Shown: positions 12,235 through 24,331, counted from the stretch's first letter. The stretch is 64,000 bases of DNA from Gordionus sp. m RMFG-2023 (GCF_954871325.1 NC_088776.1:19902052-19966051); one strand, 5' to 3'. Program-made: numbers and translations. Notes: generated by a model not told the origin, from the letters alone.

Positions 12235-12599
12235 AATCTACTTAAATTTTTATAAATATTATTATAATTTTAATAAATACTTAATATAATTTTATTTTTT
12301 TAATAAGCATAAGTATATTCAGTTTAACTAACATCTTTTAAAATAAAAATGGTATATAATATCGTATATTCCTCACGTTTTTTCTATGAGCAATTGAGGG
12401 TGGACGCAGCAACAAACTAACTATGTATGGTGAATAGTTTGGAGTAATATCTAAATTAAAAATTTGACAATATATTATTATTATATGGTAATACCATTAG
12501 GTAATAATATATCAAAAATTATAATTGTTAATATAAACTATATTTATTTATTAATAAATTTTTATGATGTCATTTTATAAAAAAAAGTCGATTATATTT

Positions 12600-13069
12600 A
12601 TATTTATTTATTCTGTAAAGTAACGTCTAAATAGTCATTATTAACGGCGTTACCTCTTTTGAGGAAAAGAACGCCATTAGTTACTTGTTTCAAAAGGCAA
12701 CGTGTAATACATTTCTATTTTTTTAATCTGTAAAGCAAAACATTGCGTGTTACTTTAAATTTTTTCTTATAAAAAATAATATATATATTTTACTATTCAT
12801 ATTATATTTTTTTGAATTTTATAAATAATTAAAGATAATTTAGATCAACCACCAAAGTTCTTCATTTCTATTTTATTTATTACATTTATGTTGTCTAATA
12901 TTAGAGTCAGTCAAGATTGTTAATTTAATTTCAATCAATCAGGGTGATTTATATTCTATAATATTATAATTTATATAATGAATATATGTCATTTATATGT
13001 CATTTATATATATTTCTTCAGATGAAGATAATTTAACTCGGTCTCAGTATGAAATTTTATTACACCAAT
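12600..13069 (+). mobile_element. hAT-1 family fragment (left part, older copy)
   Basis: CTGTAAAGTAACGTC near 12615, the ACGGCGTTACC/GTTACTTG motifs after it, and the stretch through 'AGATCAACCACCAAAGTTCT' match 16439-16514 plus 18654-18970 of the hAT-1 element. Its continuation resumes after the LTR element that ends at 15943. The left end is too decayed to place exactly. Confidence 0.55.
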
Positions 13070-13327
13070 TGTTAATTGTGTTGTTTATTCAAATTTGTGA
13101 TCAGTTGAAATAATTTATTTTAATGTTAGTTGTGTTGTTTATTCAAATTTGTGATCAGTTGAAATAATTTATTTTAATGTTAATTGAGTATTAATTTGAA
13201 TATCTATTGAAATGTTTTAGTATATATACCAGTTGATTGTTATACATATCATTATTATTATTATTTGATTTTTTAAAAGAAGAAATAAAATTTAATATAA
13301 AACACAAATTATAACTTGTTTTCTTCA
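13070..13327 (+). repeat. Left LTR of the 13.1-15.9 kb element
   Basis: 258 bp, TG...CA termini, containing two copies of a ~53-bp unit that starts TTAATTGTGTTGTTTATTC. It is bordered on the left by CCAAT. Confidence 0.8.
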
Positions 13328-13499
13328 TGGCGTTCCGGTACGTTTTTGTAAAAAAAAAGAAGAAAATATATAAAATTTGCCTAAAATTAAAAAAAAAGTA
13401 ATAATTAAATTAAATTAAATTCGAAGGACATGACTTGTTTTTTTTAAAAAAAATATATATAGTCAAATATTATTCTGATATATACATATACAAAAGTGA

Positions 13500-14450
13500 G
13501 CTACCTATTGAGATGACTACCTTATCTATTGATATGACTACCTATCGTGATGACTACCTATTGTGATGACTACCTATTGTGATGACTACCTATTGTGATG
13601 ACTACCTATTGTGATGACTACCTATTGTGATGACCTATTGCGATGACTACCTATTGTGATGACTACCTATTGTGATGACTACCTATTGTGATGATTGCTT
13701 AATCTATTGAGATGACTACCTATTGAGATGACTACCTTATTTATTGATATGACTACCTATTGTGATGACTGCTTAACCTATTTGACTCCCTATTGAGATG
13801 ACTACCTTATCTATTGATATGACTACCTATTGTGATGACTGCTTAACCTATTTGACTCCCTATTGAGATGACTACCTTATCTATTGATATGACTACCTAT
13901 TGTGATGATTGCTTAATCTATAGAGATGACTACCTAAACCTATTGAGATGACTACCTTATCTATTGATATGACTACCTATTGTGATGACTACCTATTGAG
14001 ATGACTACCTATTGAGATGACTACCTATTGAGATGACTACCTATTGAGATGACTACCGATTGAGATGACTACCTATTGAGATGCCTACCTTATCTATGGA
14101 TATGACTACCTATTGTGATGACTACCTAATCTATTGAGATGACTGCTTAACCTATTGAGATGATTACCTAGTGAGATGACTACCTTATCTATTGATATGA
14201 CTACCTATTGTGATGACTACCTAATTAATTGATATGACTGCCTAATCTATTGAGATGACTACCTAATCTATTGAGATGACTACCTATTGAGATGACTGCT
14301 TAATCTATTGATGACTACCTAATCTATTGAGATGACTACCTAATCTATTGATATGACCAATGCCTAATCTATTGAGATGACTACCTAATCTATTGATATG
14401 ACCAATGCCTAATCTATTGAGATAACTACCTAATCTATTGATATGACCAA
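13500..14450 (+). repeat. Large minisatellite, unit ~16 bp TATTGTGATGACTACC
   Basis: About 950 bp of units such as TATTGTGATGACTACC and TATTGAGATGACTACC, with variants CTATTGATATGACTACC and GATGACTGCTTAACC. In 13720-13990 these assemble into a longer ~68-bp repeat. The right third shifts to CTAATCTATTGAGATGAC units. The 16-bp period is not a multiple of three and stops occur in every frame, so it does not encode a repeat protein. The array is the body of the LTR element. Confidence 0.9.
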
Positions 14451-15186
14451 GAATCATACCTTAGCACGTTCTTTCATGCAAAAAGCTTCTTTCTTCATGG
14501 TGTCCTGGCACTGGATGTTGGACTGGAATATGATAACCAGCACCTAACCTAATGTGACAACCTAAAAAGTACCAATATGGAAGTTGGAGTTAGGTTATGA
14601 ATTCTATATTGTGAGACCAATGATGATTACTTATTATTCTACTCCACATAAGAAAAAAAGTTATTATAAATTAAGATTTTATGCCGGGATAAAGGCATGT
14701 TATAAATCATTAAAATAACTAAAATGTAAAATCATAATGGATATATTTGAACACATAAAAAGCCTTAAAAAAAATTATTTACTTAATTTCTTAGTGAAAT
14801 ATTGATATTTTTGATTTCTTGTATGATGACCAATTGTTGTAAATTAACTAAACTTAAAGATGAATTTTTAGATATAATGAAAAATAAACCATTAAAAATC
14901 CTAAACAAGAAGATAAAACTTTAATTTTAAATATATTAAAATGTAATTAAAACATGAATTAAAAGGTTTAAATCATATGATTGATTTAAATAACCCTTAT
15001 AAGTAATACTTAATATGATAAAAATGTTTTTGAAATAAAGCTTTGAAGATAAAAGGTTATGTAAAAATTAAACATCATTATTTTAGAAAAATATTGTTTG
15101 AAATTTAAATTTTTTTTTAAGAGAGGGAAATGTGCATAATATTTTATTTGCATATTTTAACCTCGGAGATTGAAAATAAATTAAAT

Positions 15187-15355
15187 ATTAAAACGTAACT
15201 TAAATTATTAAAATAAAATATTAAAACGTAACTTAAATTATTAAAATAAAATATTAAAACGCAACTTAAATTATTAAAATAAAATATTAAAACGCAACTT
15301 AAATTATTAAAATAAAATATTAAAACGTAACTTAAATTATTAAAATAAAATATAT
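15187..15355 (+). repeat. Tandem repeat, 33-bp unit x5
   Basis: Five consecutive near-identical copies of ATTAAAACGTAACTTAAATT plus 13 further bases. The copies alternate between ACGTAAC and ACGCAAC. It lies in the body of the non-autonomous LTR element. Confidence 0.9.
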
Positions 15356-15632
15356 AAAACGCGAAATATCATATAATAATTTTTTTTGATTTATCATTCT
15401 TACGGAATTCTACATATTTATCATTCCATATTCCAAAATTTTTATTCCAAATTCTTTTTTCTAAATTTAAAATTTTATTCCGTATTCCATATATTCAAAT
15501 TTGATCAATTATCCCTTATGATAATGATAACGTACAATTTTAACAAACCTACGAAAACGTATGGACTCACGCGACTCAAACAGACTTATGCGTCCACCGA
15601 ACAGCAACTTGATACTTTATCGAGGAGGGGAA

Positions 15633-15943
15633 TGTTAATTATGTTGTTTATTCAAATTTGTGATCAGTTGAAATAATTTATTTTAATGTTAATTGTGTTG
15701 TTTATTCAAATTTGTGATCAGTTGAAATAATTTATTTTAATGTTAATTGTGTTGTTTATTCAAATTTGTGATCAGTTGAAATAATTTATTTTAATGTTAA
15801 TTGAGTATTAATTTGAATATCTATTGAAATGTTTTAGTATATATACCAGTTGATTGTTATACATATCATTATTATTATTATTTGACTTTTTAAAAGAAGA
15901 AATAAAGTTAATTTAAAACTAAAAAAATAATTTGTTTTCTTCA
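15633..15943 (+). repeat. Right LTR of the 13.1-15.9 kb element
   Basis: 311 bp. Like the left LTR but with three instead of two copies of the ~53-bp unit (GTTTATTCAAATTTGTGATC within each). It is followed by the CCAAT duplication. Confidence 0.8.
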
Positions 15944-15948
15944 CCAAT

Positions 15949-16430
15949 AGAGAAAGTTAAGGGAACTAGTTCTATATTATCTGGTCCTAATTCAAATATT
16001 TCAATCATGAAAAAGATCTTGACAAATATAAACAAAAATTAGATATGATTTCTTTAAATAACGCACTTATCAGATAACTTTTGCTAAAGATTTTAAAAAA
16101 AATTCAATAAGGGTTTGAACGATACTTGTTTTGTGGTGATAAAATAATTTTTTATTTTTAATATTAAAGTAGCGATCTTATACAGGTAGAATATCAGAAG
16201 TAGGAGACATTTCATCCAGATACGTTTGAGATCAAGTCAGTGTCATTAGAATTTACCATATACAAATAATCAAGATTGTTTTACCAGCAAAATTTAATAA
16301 ACCACAAAAATAATTTGAAATAGACTTTTATTAAAAGTAAAATAACTAAAAGAATATATAAGTTTGAACCTCAATTTATTTAATACCAAAAAAAAATATA
16401 TTTATATAACTTTTATTAAAAAATTAATTA
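15949..16430. other. AT-rich relic DNA, probable right part of the older hAT-1 copy
   Basis: This continues the sequence interrupted at 13069. No long reading frame remains and no terminal repeat could be placed before the next element starts at 16439. Confidence 0.35.
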
Positions 16431-16857
16431 ATTACAAATAGTGCTGTAAAGATACTTCAAAAAAATAACGTCGTTACTAACTGCTATACCTTTTTTAAAG
16501 TAAAGGAACTCAAGGTAACGGGCAGGGTTGGGCAGTATCGCGGATAATTGTATCTTTTTTAAAATTTTGGAAAGTATCTAGTATCCAGTATCTAAGATAC
16601 ATATTATTTAAAAGTATTTGTATCTTAACCAACTTTGTAATCAAAAAGATATAGATACTTTAAAAAAAATTTTATTGATTAATTTAAATAGTATTAAAAT
16701 TTAAAATGAAATTGTTTTAAGATTTAAATGAAAAATTTAATCAAAATTTAGATATTTTAAGATAATTTTTGATATATGACGTTGGTCGTCATATAGCAAT
16801 TTGCTAACAATTATAACTACCATATTTGAATCGTTTTATATCTGTCTATTTTAAAAT

Positions 16858-18400
16858 TATGGAAGAAGAAAATAGAATAATATGTTTATCTTCGTCTTCA
16901 GATGATTCTTCAACCGAAAATTATAACAATAAATCTAAACTAAGCATACTTAATGGCAAATTTTTTGAAGTACTTCAAGATGATCATAATAAAGAAATTC
17001 ATCGTGACTTTGGTATTGACGAAAAAGTTATAGCAACTGTTACAGATAGCGGCTCTAACTTTAAGAAAGCTTTCATTAAGTTTGGATATTCTATGGAAGC
17101 TGTAGAGAATGACTTTGACATCAATGATGATGAATGTATAGAATTCGAAATCATTGAAAGTATTATTTAATACTTCCTTAAAATTTATTATGATATTGTA
17201 AATTTAGTAAAAAATTTTATTCAAATAAAATTATTTATTTGTTTATTTAAGGGTCTAAAGAAGCCTCAATAACATTGCCTCAACACATTCGTTATTTGTG
17301 CCATACGATAAGTCTAATTGCCACAACAGATGTCGAGAGAGCTATTAAGGATTCTCCTAACATTTCTAAAATTCATCATCCTGCAATAGCTAAATGTACT
17401 AAGCTATGGAATGCAAATAATAGGCCTAAAACTGCAGAACTTATCAAAGCAGTTTTAGGAAAACAATTAGTTACACCTTGTTGCACTAGATGGAATAATT
17501 TGTATGATAGTCTTCATAGTTTATTAAAATTTAAAGGCGAACTTCCTAAATTATGTCAAAAATTAGAATTTCCTAAATTAAGAGATATTGAAATTCAATA
17601 TTTAGAAGAATATTGCAATATAATGGCCTCATTGGCTATAGCGATTGACAAAATACAGAGTGAAATCAACTGCTATTATGGAGAATCAGCTCTAATTTTA
17701 AATGTCGTTAAAAAAAATTACAAATTTAATTCAAACCATTCTACAATTTTGCAAACCATTAGCTATTGCCATAGAAAATTATTTAAATAAAAGATTTAAA
17801 AATATATATGATTTTGATAACAATTTTAAAAGTGCATTTTTGGCAACTATTTCTCATCCTTATTTTAAAAATCGTTGGATTGATGGTGAAAAAGAAAAAA
17901 AATACCTTCAGGATTTGTTATTACATGAAGGTTTAATCGTTTTTAAAAATAATATTAAAATGAATACATCAACAAAATCTCATTTGATGAAGATGATGAT
18001 TACTTTTGCCTTAAAAGTACCACATCCAATTCTAATAATTCAATAAATGATATATAAATAGAGGTCCTCAATTATATGAAAGATGACAGGCGTAGAGGTC
18101 CTCAATTATATGAAAGATGACAGGCGGAGTATAAATATGTTAAATAGTTATAAATAAAGAAATATTTATTAAATATAACACAATATTACCATCCTCAGCC
18201 CTCGTTGAAAGATTATTTAGCTTTGCTAATATGGTTAATAGACCAAATCGTCAAAGATTGAACAATAAATCATTTGAAAAATTAATAATATTAAAAAATA
18301 ATGCTGATTTATTATTATTTACTAATTATATAATTATTAAATGGAATATCGCATTATCTTTTATAATAAATTTGTTATTTTCTACAATTTATTTTAAATA
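16858..18400 (+). pseudogene. hAT transposase pseudogene of hAT-A
   Basis: Pieces of one hAT transposase in order on the plus strand. 16858-17170 begins MEEENRIICLSSSSDDSS and holds the catalytic-region block DEKVIATVTDSGSNFKKAF. 17260-17745 starts ASITLPQHIRYLCHTIS and holds CCTRWNNLYDSL. A shifted frame at 17702-18046 reads FKSAFLATISHPYFKNRWID. The dimerisation block ILPSSALVERLFSFANMVNR is near 18190-18250. The BED-finger N-terminus is missing, a frameshift lies near 17720-17750, and a 34-bp stretch is duplicated in tandem at about 18058-18125. The element is therefore no longer able to supply its own transposase. Confidence 0.85.
18058..18125 (+). repeat. 34-bp tandem duplication inside the hAT-A transposase
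   Basis: GAGGTCCTCAATTATATGAA followed by AGATGACAGGCG occurs twice in a row. Thirty-four bases is not a multiple of three, so the duplication shifts the frame of a region that in one copy reads EVLNYMKDDR. Confidence 0.85.
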
Positions 18401-18653
18401 TTTTTTTATAAATTTATATTATAGATAAGAAAATAAAGCTTTATACATTTTGATTTTGACTATTTAAAGTTTTTTAAAAAAGTATCTTGTATCTTAGATA
18501 CTTTTTTTTAAAAAAAATACAAGTATCTTGTATCTTATATCTTATTGAAATTTTTCTAAAGTATCTAGTATCTTGTATCTTAAATACAAAATTTTATAAA
18601 GTATCTGTATCCAAATACAATTTTCTGAAAATTTGCCCAACCCTGGTAACGGG

Positions 18654-19906
18654 TAACCCTTTATTTTTTTTTGATTTACGATTATGGAAGCGTTACTCTT
18701 TACTTTAAACTTTTTCTTATAAAATATGGAAAAAAATATATGATTGTATTATAAAATTATTTTTATTTAAATTTTACATTTTATAAATAATTTAAACTAT
18801 GTTAGATTAACCACAAAATTCCTTGATTTTTATTTTAAATATTCGTTCTTAAGGTATCTAATTAATATTGAATTAATCAAGATATGTTTTCACTAATATT
18901 ATAATTATATTTTATAAAGTGTATTTTGTCAATTGTATATATTCCTTCAGATGAAGAATATTTAACCTGCTCTAGCCCTAATATAAATGATTTTTATTTT
19001 CAATAAAGAAAATTATAGTCCAAATTCTACATTTTGTAAAATTGTATCCCAATCCAGATATTTTTCCATGGAATAAATATGGGCAATCTCGAAAATATAG
19101 CCATTCTAAAAGAAAAAATAGGAAGATATCTGATTACCCCGATTATAACAAGATGCAACTCTTTTTATAACACCATGAAATTAATATTCTTATTAAGGAG
19201 ATTGGTAAATTTGACAAATCTTTTGATAAATCCAATTACTGAGATTTTTAGATAATGACAAGTCTTTCAGGTTAATGTTAAATAAAAAATAATATATGTA
19301 AATATATCATTTTATATGGACCTGTTGCTACGGCTCTTTCAATTTTAAAATTTGGGATATCTCTCCCATGATAAGTTTTATAATATTAAAACTTAAAAAT
19401 TTGCTTTAAATAATTTCAAATTTAGTATGTACTTATTAATGCAATCCTGCAAGACATAGATAAAAGGTATATAGATGGAATATTGTTCACAATTTACTTT
19501 TTGATTATATTCATAAACCCACCTATAAAGATGGATATATACCATACCATCACCAATAATCCACTCGCTTATTAAATTTGATTAGCCCTGGACAAAAATA
19601 TAGGTCAACTAATATAGGAAGCGTGAATTTATTTCTAGTTTGAGAAAATATTGTCAAAGATGGCAAACTTTTGTTCCTTTAAAAAACAATACACATATCA
19701 GATTATTTTTTGATAAAGATTTAAAAAAATTTGATGAGTATCTGAATGAAGATTCTTTTGAATATGATCTATTAAGGTTTTTCAAAATAGGGATTATTTT
19801 TAATTTTTAAAAAATTCCCCCAATTAACATTTTTACTTATTAAATAGAATACAACCCTCTCACCCACTGTGGCCAGTTGACGTGTGTTTAGCACGGCAGA
19901 AGATGT
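18654..19906 (+). pseudogene. hAT-1 interior with decayed hAT transposase
   Basis: No long frame survives, but GPVATALSILKFGISL near 19318-19370 matches the hAT block 'kPva.aLdiLQge', and a later stretch near 19640-19790 reads like part of the same protein (RKYCQRWQTFVPLKNNTH, then DKDLKKFDEYLNEDSF). This is the coding relic of the hAT-1 frame. Many stops are present. Confidence 0.5.
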
Positions 19907-20329
19907 GTTGAGCACAGGCGCGTACGCGGGAATTTGGTTTGGGGGGGGGCGGATAATAAAATTTTTTAAGAAATATTATTGTTTTTTAAAAATATCAAGC
20001 ATAAATTTATTACTATTACTAATACACAATTTAAATTAATGTGAATTATAAAAAAATTATATGTATAAACCGGCATATAAAAAACTATAAAATAAATGTG
20101 AATTAAAAAATATTAAACGGATATAACTGAAAGTATGTGAAAAAATATAAAATAAATGTGAATGATAAAATATAAAGTCAATATAACAACTAATAAGAAT
20201 CACTTAAATGACCTAAAATAAAAATTTGAATTTTTTGAGCCTTTAAAATTTATACATAAAGTATAAAAAATTTAAATGTTAGAAATATAAATTAATACAC
20301 GAAAAGTTTATTAGAAATAATTGTATTTC

Positions 20330-20490
20330 GTATGTTATATATTTACAATGTAAAATCCAATTTTCGTTGGGATTGTGCTAATTTTTCAATTATCTCATCC
20401 TTGCTTGTCGTCAAATGCATATGAATATTCAAAAGATCCAAACCTTTCAATCTACTTTCAGAAGTTGTACTTCTTGGAATGTTTTTCAGA
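20330..20490 (-). pseudogene. hAT-B transposase C-terminus, copy 1
   Basis: On the minus strand: IPRSTTSESRLKGLDLLNIH followed by KDEIIEKLAQSQRKL. This is the C-terminal tail of zf-MYM/DUF4371-type hAT transposases ('..RL.GL.LL.IH......DEI...LA.S..RRL'). The remainder, minus strand 25440 to 24790, holds 'AESILIELKEIRANVDEEF'-like sequence. Stops interrupt it. Confidence 0.75.
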
Positions 20491-20690
20491 GACCTGCAAG
20501 CCCTGCTCCAGGGGTTTATTTAAAGAACACCCAGGCCTGGCCTGAATTTTTTTTTTAAAATATCCGGGCCGGGCTATATATTTTAAAACAGCCTATATTT
20601 GAAATCGTTATTATTAATTTTTTTGAGAAAACCCGACCGTAAAAAATTTTAAAAAAACGGGCCGTGCCCTTAAAATATTACCTCTACAAG
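20490..20690. mobile_element. GGGCC-rich MITE inside hAT-B copy 1
   Basis: It starts at GAGACCTGCAAGCCC and contains CAGGCCTGGCCTGAA, CCGGGCCGGGC and CGGGCCGTGCCC separated by T/A runs. The same kind of insert sits at the same place in hAT-B copy 2 (47515-47755), and relatives lie at 42700-43500 and 44930-45255. Confidence 0.55.
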
Positions 20691-20843
20691 ACTCTGTTAT
20701 TCTTCTTAAAAAAAAGAATGTTCTCTAATTAGTTTAATAATGGGAAGAGTTGCTAAGATATATAAACCCTTTTAATACATTGAGGATATAATATAAGTGT
20801 TTGAAATAATGCAGAGCATCCATAGCATTTTTTGGGACTATAT

Positions 20844-21286
20844 TGTCATAATTGGGAGACTTTGATTTGTAAAATTTGATTTTTGGTAAAGTCAGTATGT
20901 ATTGCGTTTGATGAGTCATTTTTATTTTTATAATTTTATGTTTTAGTTAAATTGGTGAGTCATTGTTATTTTTATAATTTTATGTTTTAGTTTAATCGCG
21001 TTAACATTTTATTTTTAGATTTATAAAAGTTAATTATTGTAAAGTCATTATGATGATAGGATTTAATTATTTATTTGTGATGATTATTGCTTCCCTATAA
21101 AAGGGAAGCGAAAATTGTAAATAATCAATTCATTTCTTTTTTTGAATTCATTTTTTTTTAAATTAATTTTTTTTAACAATTAATTTTTTTTCGATTAGAA
21201 TTATTATGAAATTATTATAAAATTATATAAATTTGGATTGAAATAAGATTATTGCTTTCTACCCGGACTTGTACGGCACAACGTAA
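20844..21286 (+). repeat. Left LTR of gypsy-1
   Basis: 443 bp, matching 24332-24776 at nearly every position. It contains a TATA-like CCTATAAAAGGGAAGC near 21095-21110. Confidence 0.9.
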
Positions 21287-21404
21287 TAGTTGGTGCCGTG
21301 ACTAAATAACTAAGGTAAAAACAATTATTTTTATAAATTATTTTTGGGAAAATATTTTTGTGGAGCGCTGTGGTGGATAAGACCGTCAATTTGTGAGAAC
21401 AAGT

Positions 21405-21760
21405 ACCGTCAAGAGCAAGAACCGTCAAGAGCAAGTACCGTCAAGAGCAAGTACCGTCAAGAGCAAGTACCGTCAAGAACAAGTACCGTCAAAAGAGGTG
21501 ACCGTCAAGTGAAAATTTTCAAAAGACGTAAAGTACACGGAAGTGCTGCCCAAATTTTTGCCTATATAAATCTATTAGACGAAAATCCGAAAATTTACTA
21601 AAAAGGTAGAGTACACGGAAGTGCTGCCCAAATTTTTGACTATATAAATCTATTAGAAGAAAATTCGAAAAAGTTTATTAGAAGGCAAGTTACACGGAAG
21701 TGCTGCCAATTTTTTTTTCAAAAGACGTCAATGCACGGAAAAGGTTAAAGATTTGCTGAA
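21405..21760 (+). repeat. Leader tandem repeats of gypsy-1
   Basis: A 16-bp unit GTACCGTCAAGAGCAA is repeated about six times (21405-21500). Then about three copies of a ~75-bp unit containing ACACGGAAGTGCTGCC follow. GGAAGTGCTGCC also occurs near 51562, upstream of gypsy-2. Confidence 0.8.
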
Positions 21761-24331
21761 AGTATTGATTTTTTTTTTTTTGAAATTGATGAATGTATAT
21801 GTGTATTATTGGAGTTTTTACCTTATTGATTTTATCTTATTGTTTGACGTTACAAGTAGTTAAGATATTTTTGGTGAAGTTAATTATTAATTTTTTGTGA
21901 ATATTTTATAAAATATAGTGTTGCTAGAGAAATAAATTATAAAAAATTTAAATACGTAAATATTTTTATGAAGGGTTTTAAAATTACAAAATATGTGGAG
22001 TTGCAATATAATGTATTGGGAGCGGTGGTAGTATTGATAATATGGTTGTGTAGTTTATATTTTGGAAGGAGAATGCGAAGAGAAAGGAGTATTAGGATTC
22101 GTGGGCAATTGTTGTTGGTAGAAGGGAATAATGGAGAGGATGATAGATTGTGGAGAGTGACGTGGTTACCGGTTCAAGAAATAATGAAGGGTTGGGTCAA
22201 TAATGAAGAAATTGACCGGTTAAAGAACGAGAGGATAGATGACAGACATTTGGACGTATACCGGGGACGTCAGGACATGCCGAGGCCGTTCAGCAGTGGG
22301 GGACAGAGAGGTCGGAATGGTAGATGTTATAAATGTGGGGATGGGTCATATTGCGGTGAATTGTAGAGATGTCAAATGTTTTGCGTGTGGGGAGATAGAA
22401 CATATTTCGACATATTGTCCGGGCAGAGCAGAGAGAATACGTTGCGCGGGTTGTGGAAGATTTGGACATGTGTTAAAAGATTGCCGCGTGGGAAAGGTAG
22501 AAACAAGGGCAGGTTTTCCACAGAGAGGATAGACTTCGGGGGCCGTGAATATGAGGAGTATACGGAGATAGCTGGGAAAGGAGGAAAGGATATTGAAGAG
22601 GAGATGACATGTTTCAGGTGCCGAAAAAGGGGACATTGGGCAGAGATTGTGATAGAGATTGACTATATGATGGGAAGGAGAGTAAAATGATGACCGTGGC
22701 GTTAGGAGGAGGCAAGAAAGAGTTGAGAGTTAAAATGTTGCAGCAGGAGGTTCAAAGGGAGTTAACGTATCTGCCGAGTCCAAGGGTATGGTTCGATATA
22801 AACGGGAAGATGGTATCTATGTTATTTGATACCGGAGCAGCTATTTCGGTGATAGGATAAGAGGATTTTACAAGACTTTGGCCGGGTAGTAAAATAATTA
22901 GAGACGTTATGCAAGTGAGGCAGTTTGATGGATCGGAGATGGAGATGATGGGAAGAGTGCATATTGGGGATGTAGGGAGAGAAGGATGTAAAATGTTGGA
23001 CTTATGGATAATTAACCGAGACGTTGAGCCGGTGATGGGATGGGATTGGATAACAAATGTGGGGCCGGAGTATGGATTTTGGGGAGTATTTGCGCGATGG
23101 GGAGTATTTGTGGCGATCGAAGAAGATATTCGGGAAGACTTGATAAATATGGTCCGAGAGAATGAGGAGGAGAGAATGTCGGGAGGAAATTTGGAATGGA
23201 GGGCCGAGATAATATTGAAGTAGACGAGGGAAGATCCGTGTTTTGGGGAGAAAGCGAAGGAAATGCGAGGGAAGATATGTTGGGGAGAGGTCCGATTTAT
23301 GTAGATGGAGAAATAGGAAATATCCGAGACAGTAGATATGGAGTATTGAGGCCGCTGGTTAGTGAGAGGAGGGAGAATTTTGTAGAACAGGAAGTTGTGG
23401 AAAATTTGTGGGAGTGTGGAGAGGGAATAAAGGATGTCCAAAAGGAGGTGGAGAAGTTAGTGGAGAGGTATGGAGAAATATTTGGGGAAGAGTTGGGTTG
23501 ACTAAAGGGTTATGAAGTGGAGATTCGGATGAAGGATGGATGCGTACCAAAATTTTGTGCTGTTCGTAGAGTACCTTTTGAATGGAGGCAGGAGGTAGGG
23601 AAGGAGTTGGATCGTTGGGTAAAAGAGGTTATCGTGAGTCCGGTTGAATACAGCGAATGGGCGACGCCTTTGGTACCCGTAAAGAAGGCCAATGGGAGTT
23701 TGAGGTTGTGTGCGGATTTCCAGGTAGCGTTGAATCCATGTGTAGTAGAGGTGAAGTATCCGTTACCCAGGATAGAGGAGATATTGGCCAGTTTAAAGGG
23801 GAGCAGATATTTTTCGAAAGTGGATTTTTCGAACGCGTATTTGCAATTACGGGTAAAAAAGGAGAGGCAGAGGTTGTTGACTATAACAACGCCAAAGGGC
23901 TTATTTGCTTTTAGAAGGTTGCCGTTAGGGTTGAGCGTATCGGCACCTATGTTTCGACGGACGATGGCGGTAGTTTTTCAGGGATTAGAGGGAGTGTTTT
24001 ATTATACCATGATGTAAAAATAACAGGGGTTACTCTAGAGCAGAAAAATCGAAGGTTGGAGGTGGATGAGTATTTGCAGCGTGTTACTGGAGTGGTGGAG
24101 TCTTTTCAGCGTGTATGCAAAAGTGGGAGTCCGAAATTTTTTTAGTAATGAAATAAATTAAAAGGATTTTAGGTTGTAGTTACTCTTAGAAGAAGACGAT
24201 GGAGGAATAATAATTATGGAAATATTTTCGAATAATCGATGGTCAAAGGTGTCCACTTACAACAATAACAGAAGAATTCCTAGGGGTGATCAAAGGGATT
24301 GGGGTCTCAAGGATTGGTTAAAGGGGGGAGG

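Larger units (their letters stand above)
13070..15943 (+). mobile_element. Non-autonomous LTR retrotransposon (TRIM/LARD-like) fossil with minisatellite body
   Basis: The left LTR (13070-13327) and right LTR (15633-15943) begin TGTTAATT and end TTCTTCA. The 5-bp sequence CCAAT flanks both sides (13065-13069 and 15944-15948). A primer-binding-like TGGCGTTCCGGTACG follows the left LTR, and the purine tract CGAGGAGGGGAA precedes the right one. No gag or pol is present; the body is mostly tandem repeats. The LTRs are similar and differ chiefly by one extra ~53-bp repeat in the right one, so the insertion is moderately young. It looks structurally whole as a non-autonomous element and is inserted in a hAT-1 relic. 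Confidence 0.8.
16523..18645 (+). mobile_element. hAT-A element, complete ends and 8-bp duplication
   Basis: The ends are CAGGGTTGGGCAGTATC at the left and ATTTGCCCAACCCTG at the right, inverted. GTAACGGG flanks both (16515-16522 and 18646-18653). Subterminal 'AAGTATCTAGTATC' and 'GTATCTTGTATCTTAGATAC' repeats occur at both ends. The 2123-bp element contains a broken plus-strand transposase. It sits 84 bp inside the hAT-1 left end. Crisp ends and a perfect duplication suggest a fairly recent insertion. Confidence 0.92.

Noticed and set aside
13500-14450. CRISPR-like appearance of the short regular repeats
   Set aside because: The units are contiguous or variant 16-bp repeats with no unique spacers of constant length, in a eukaryotic genome. 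It is a minisatellite.
13500-14450. A repeat protein encoded by the minisatellite
   Set aside because: The unit is 16 bp, so each repeat shifts frame, and stops occur in every frame.
22752-23441. A 229-residue open frame on the minus strand
   Set aside because: It is antisense to the protease-to-polymerase part of gypsy-1. The G-rich plus strand simply lacks the bases that make stops on the other strand, and the peptide shows no domain.
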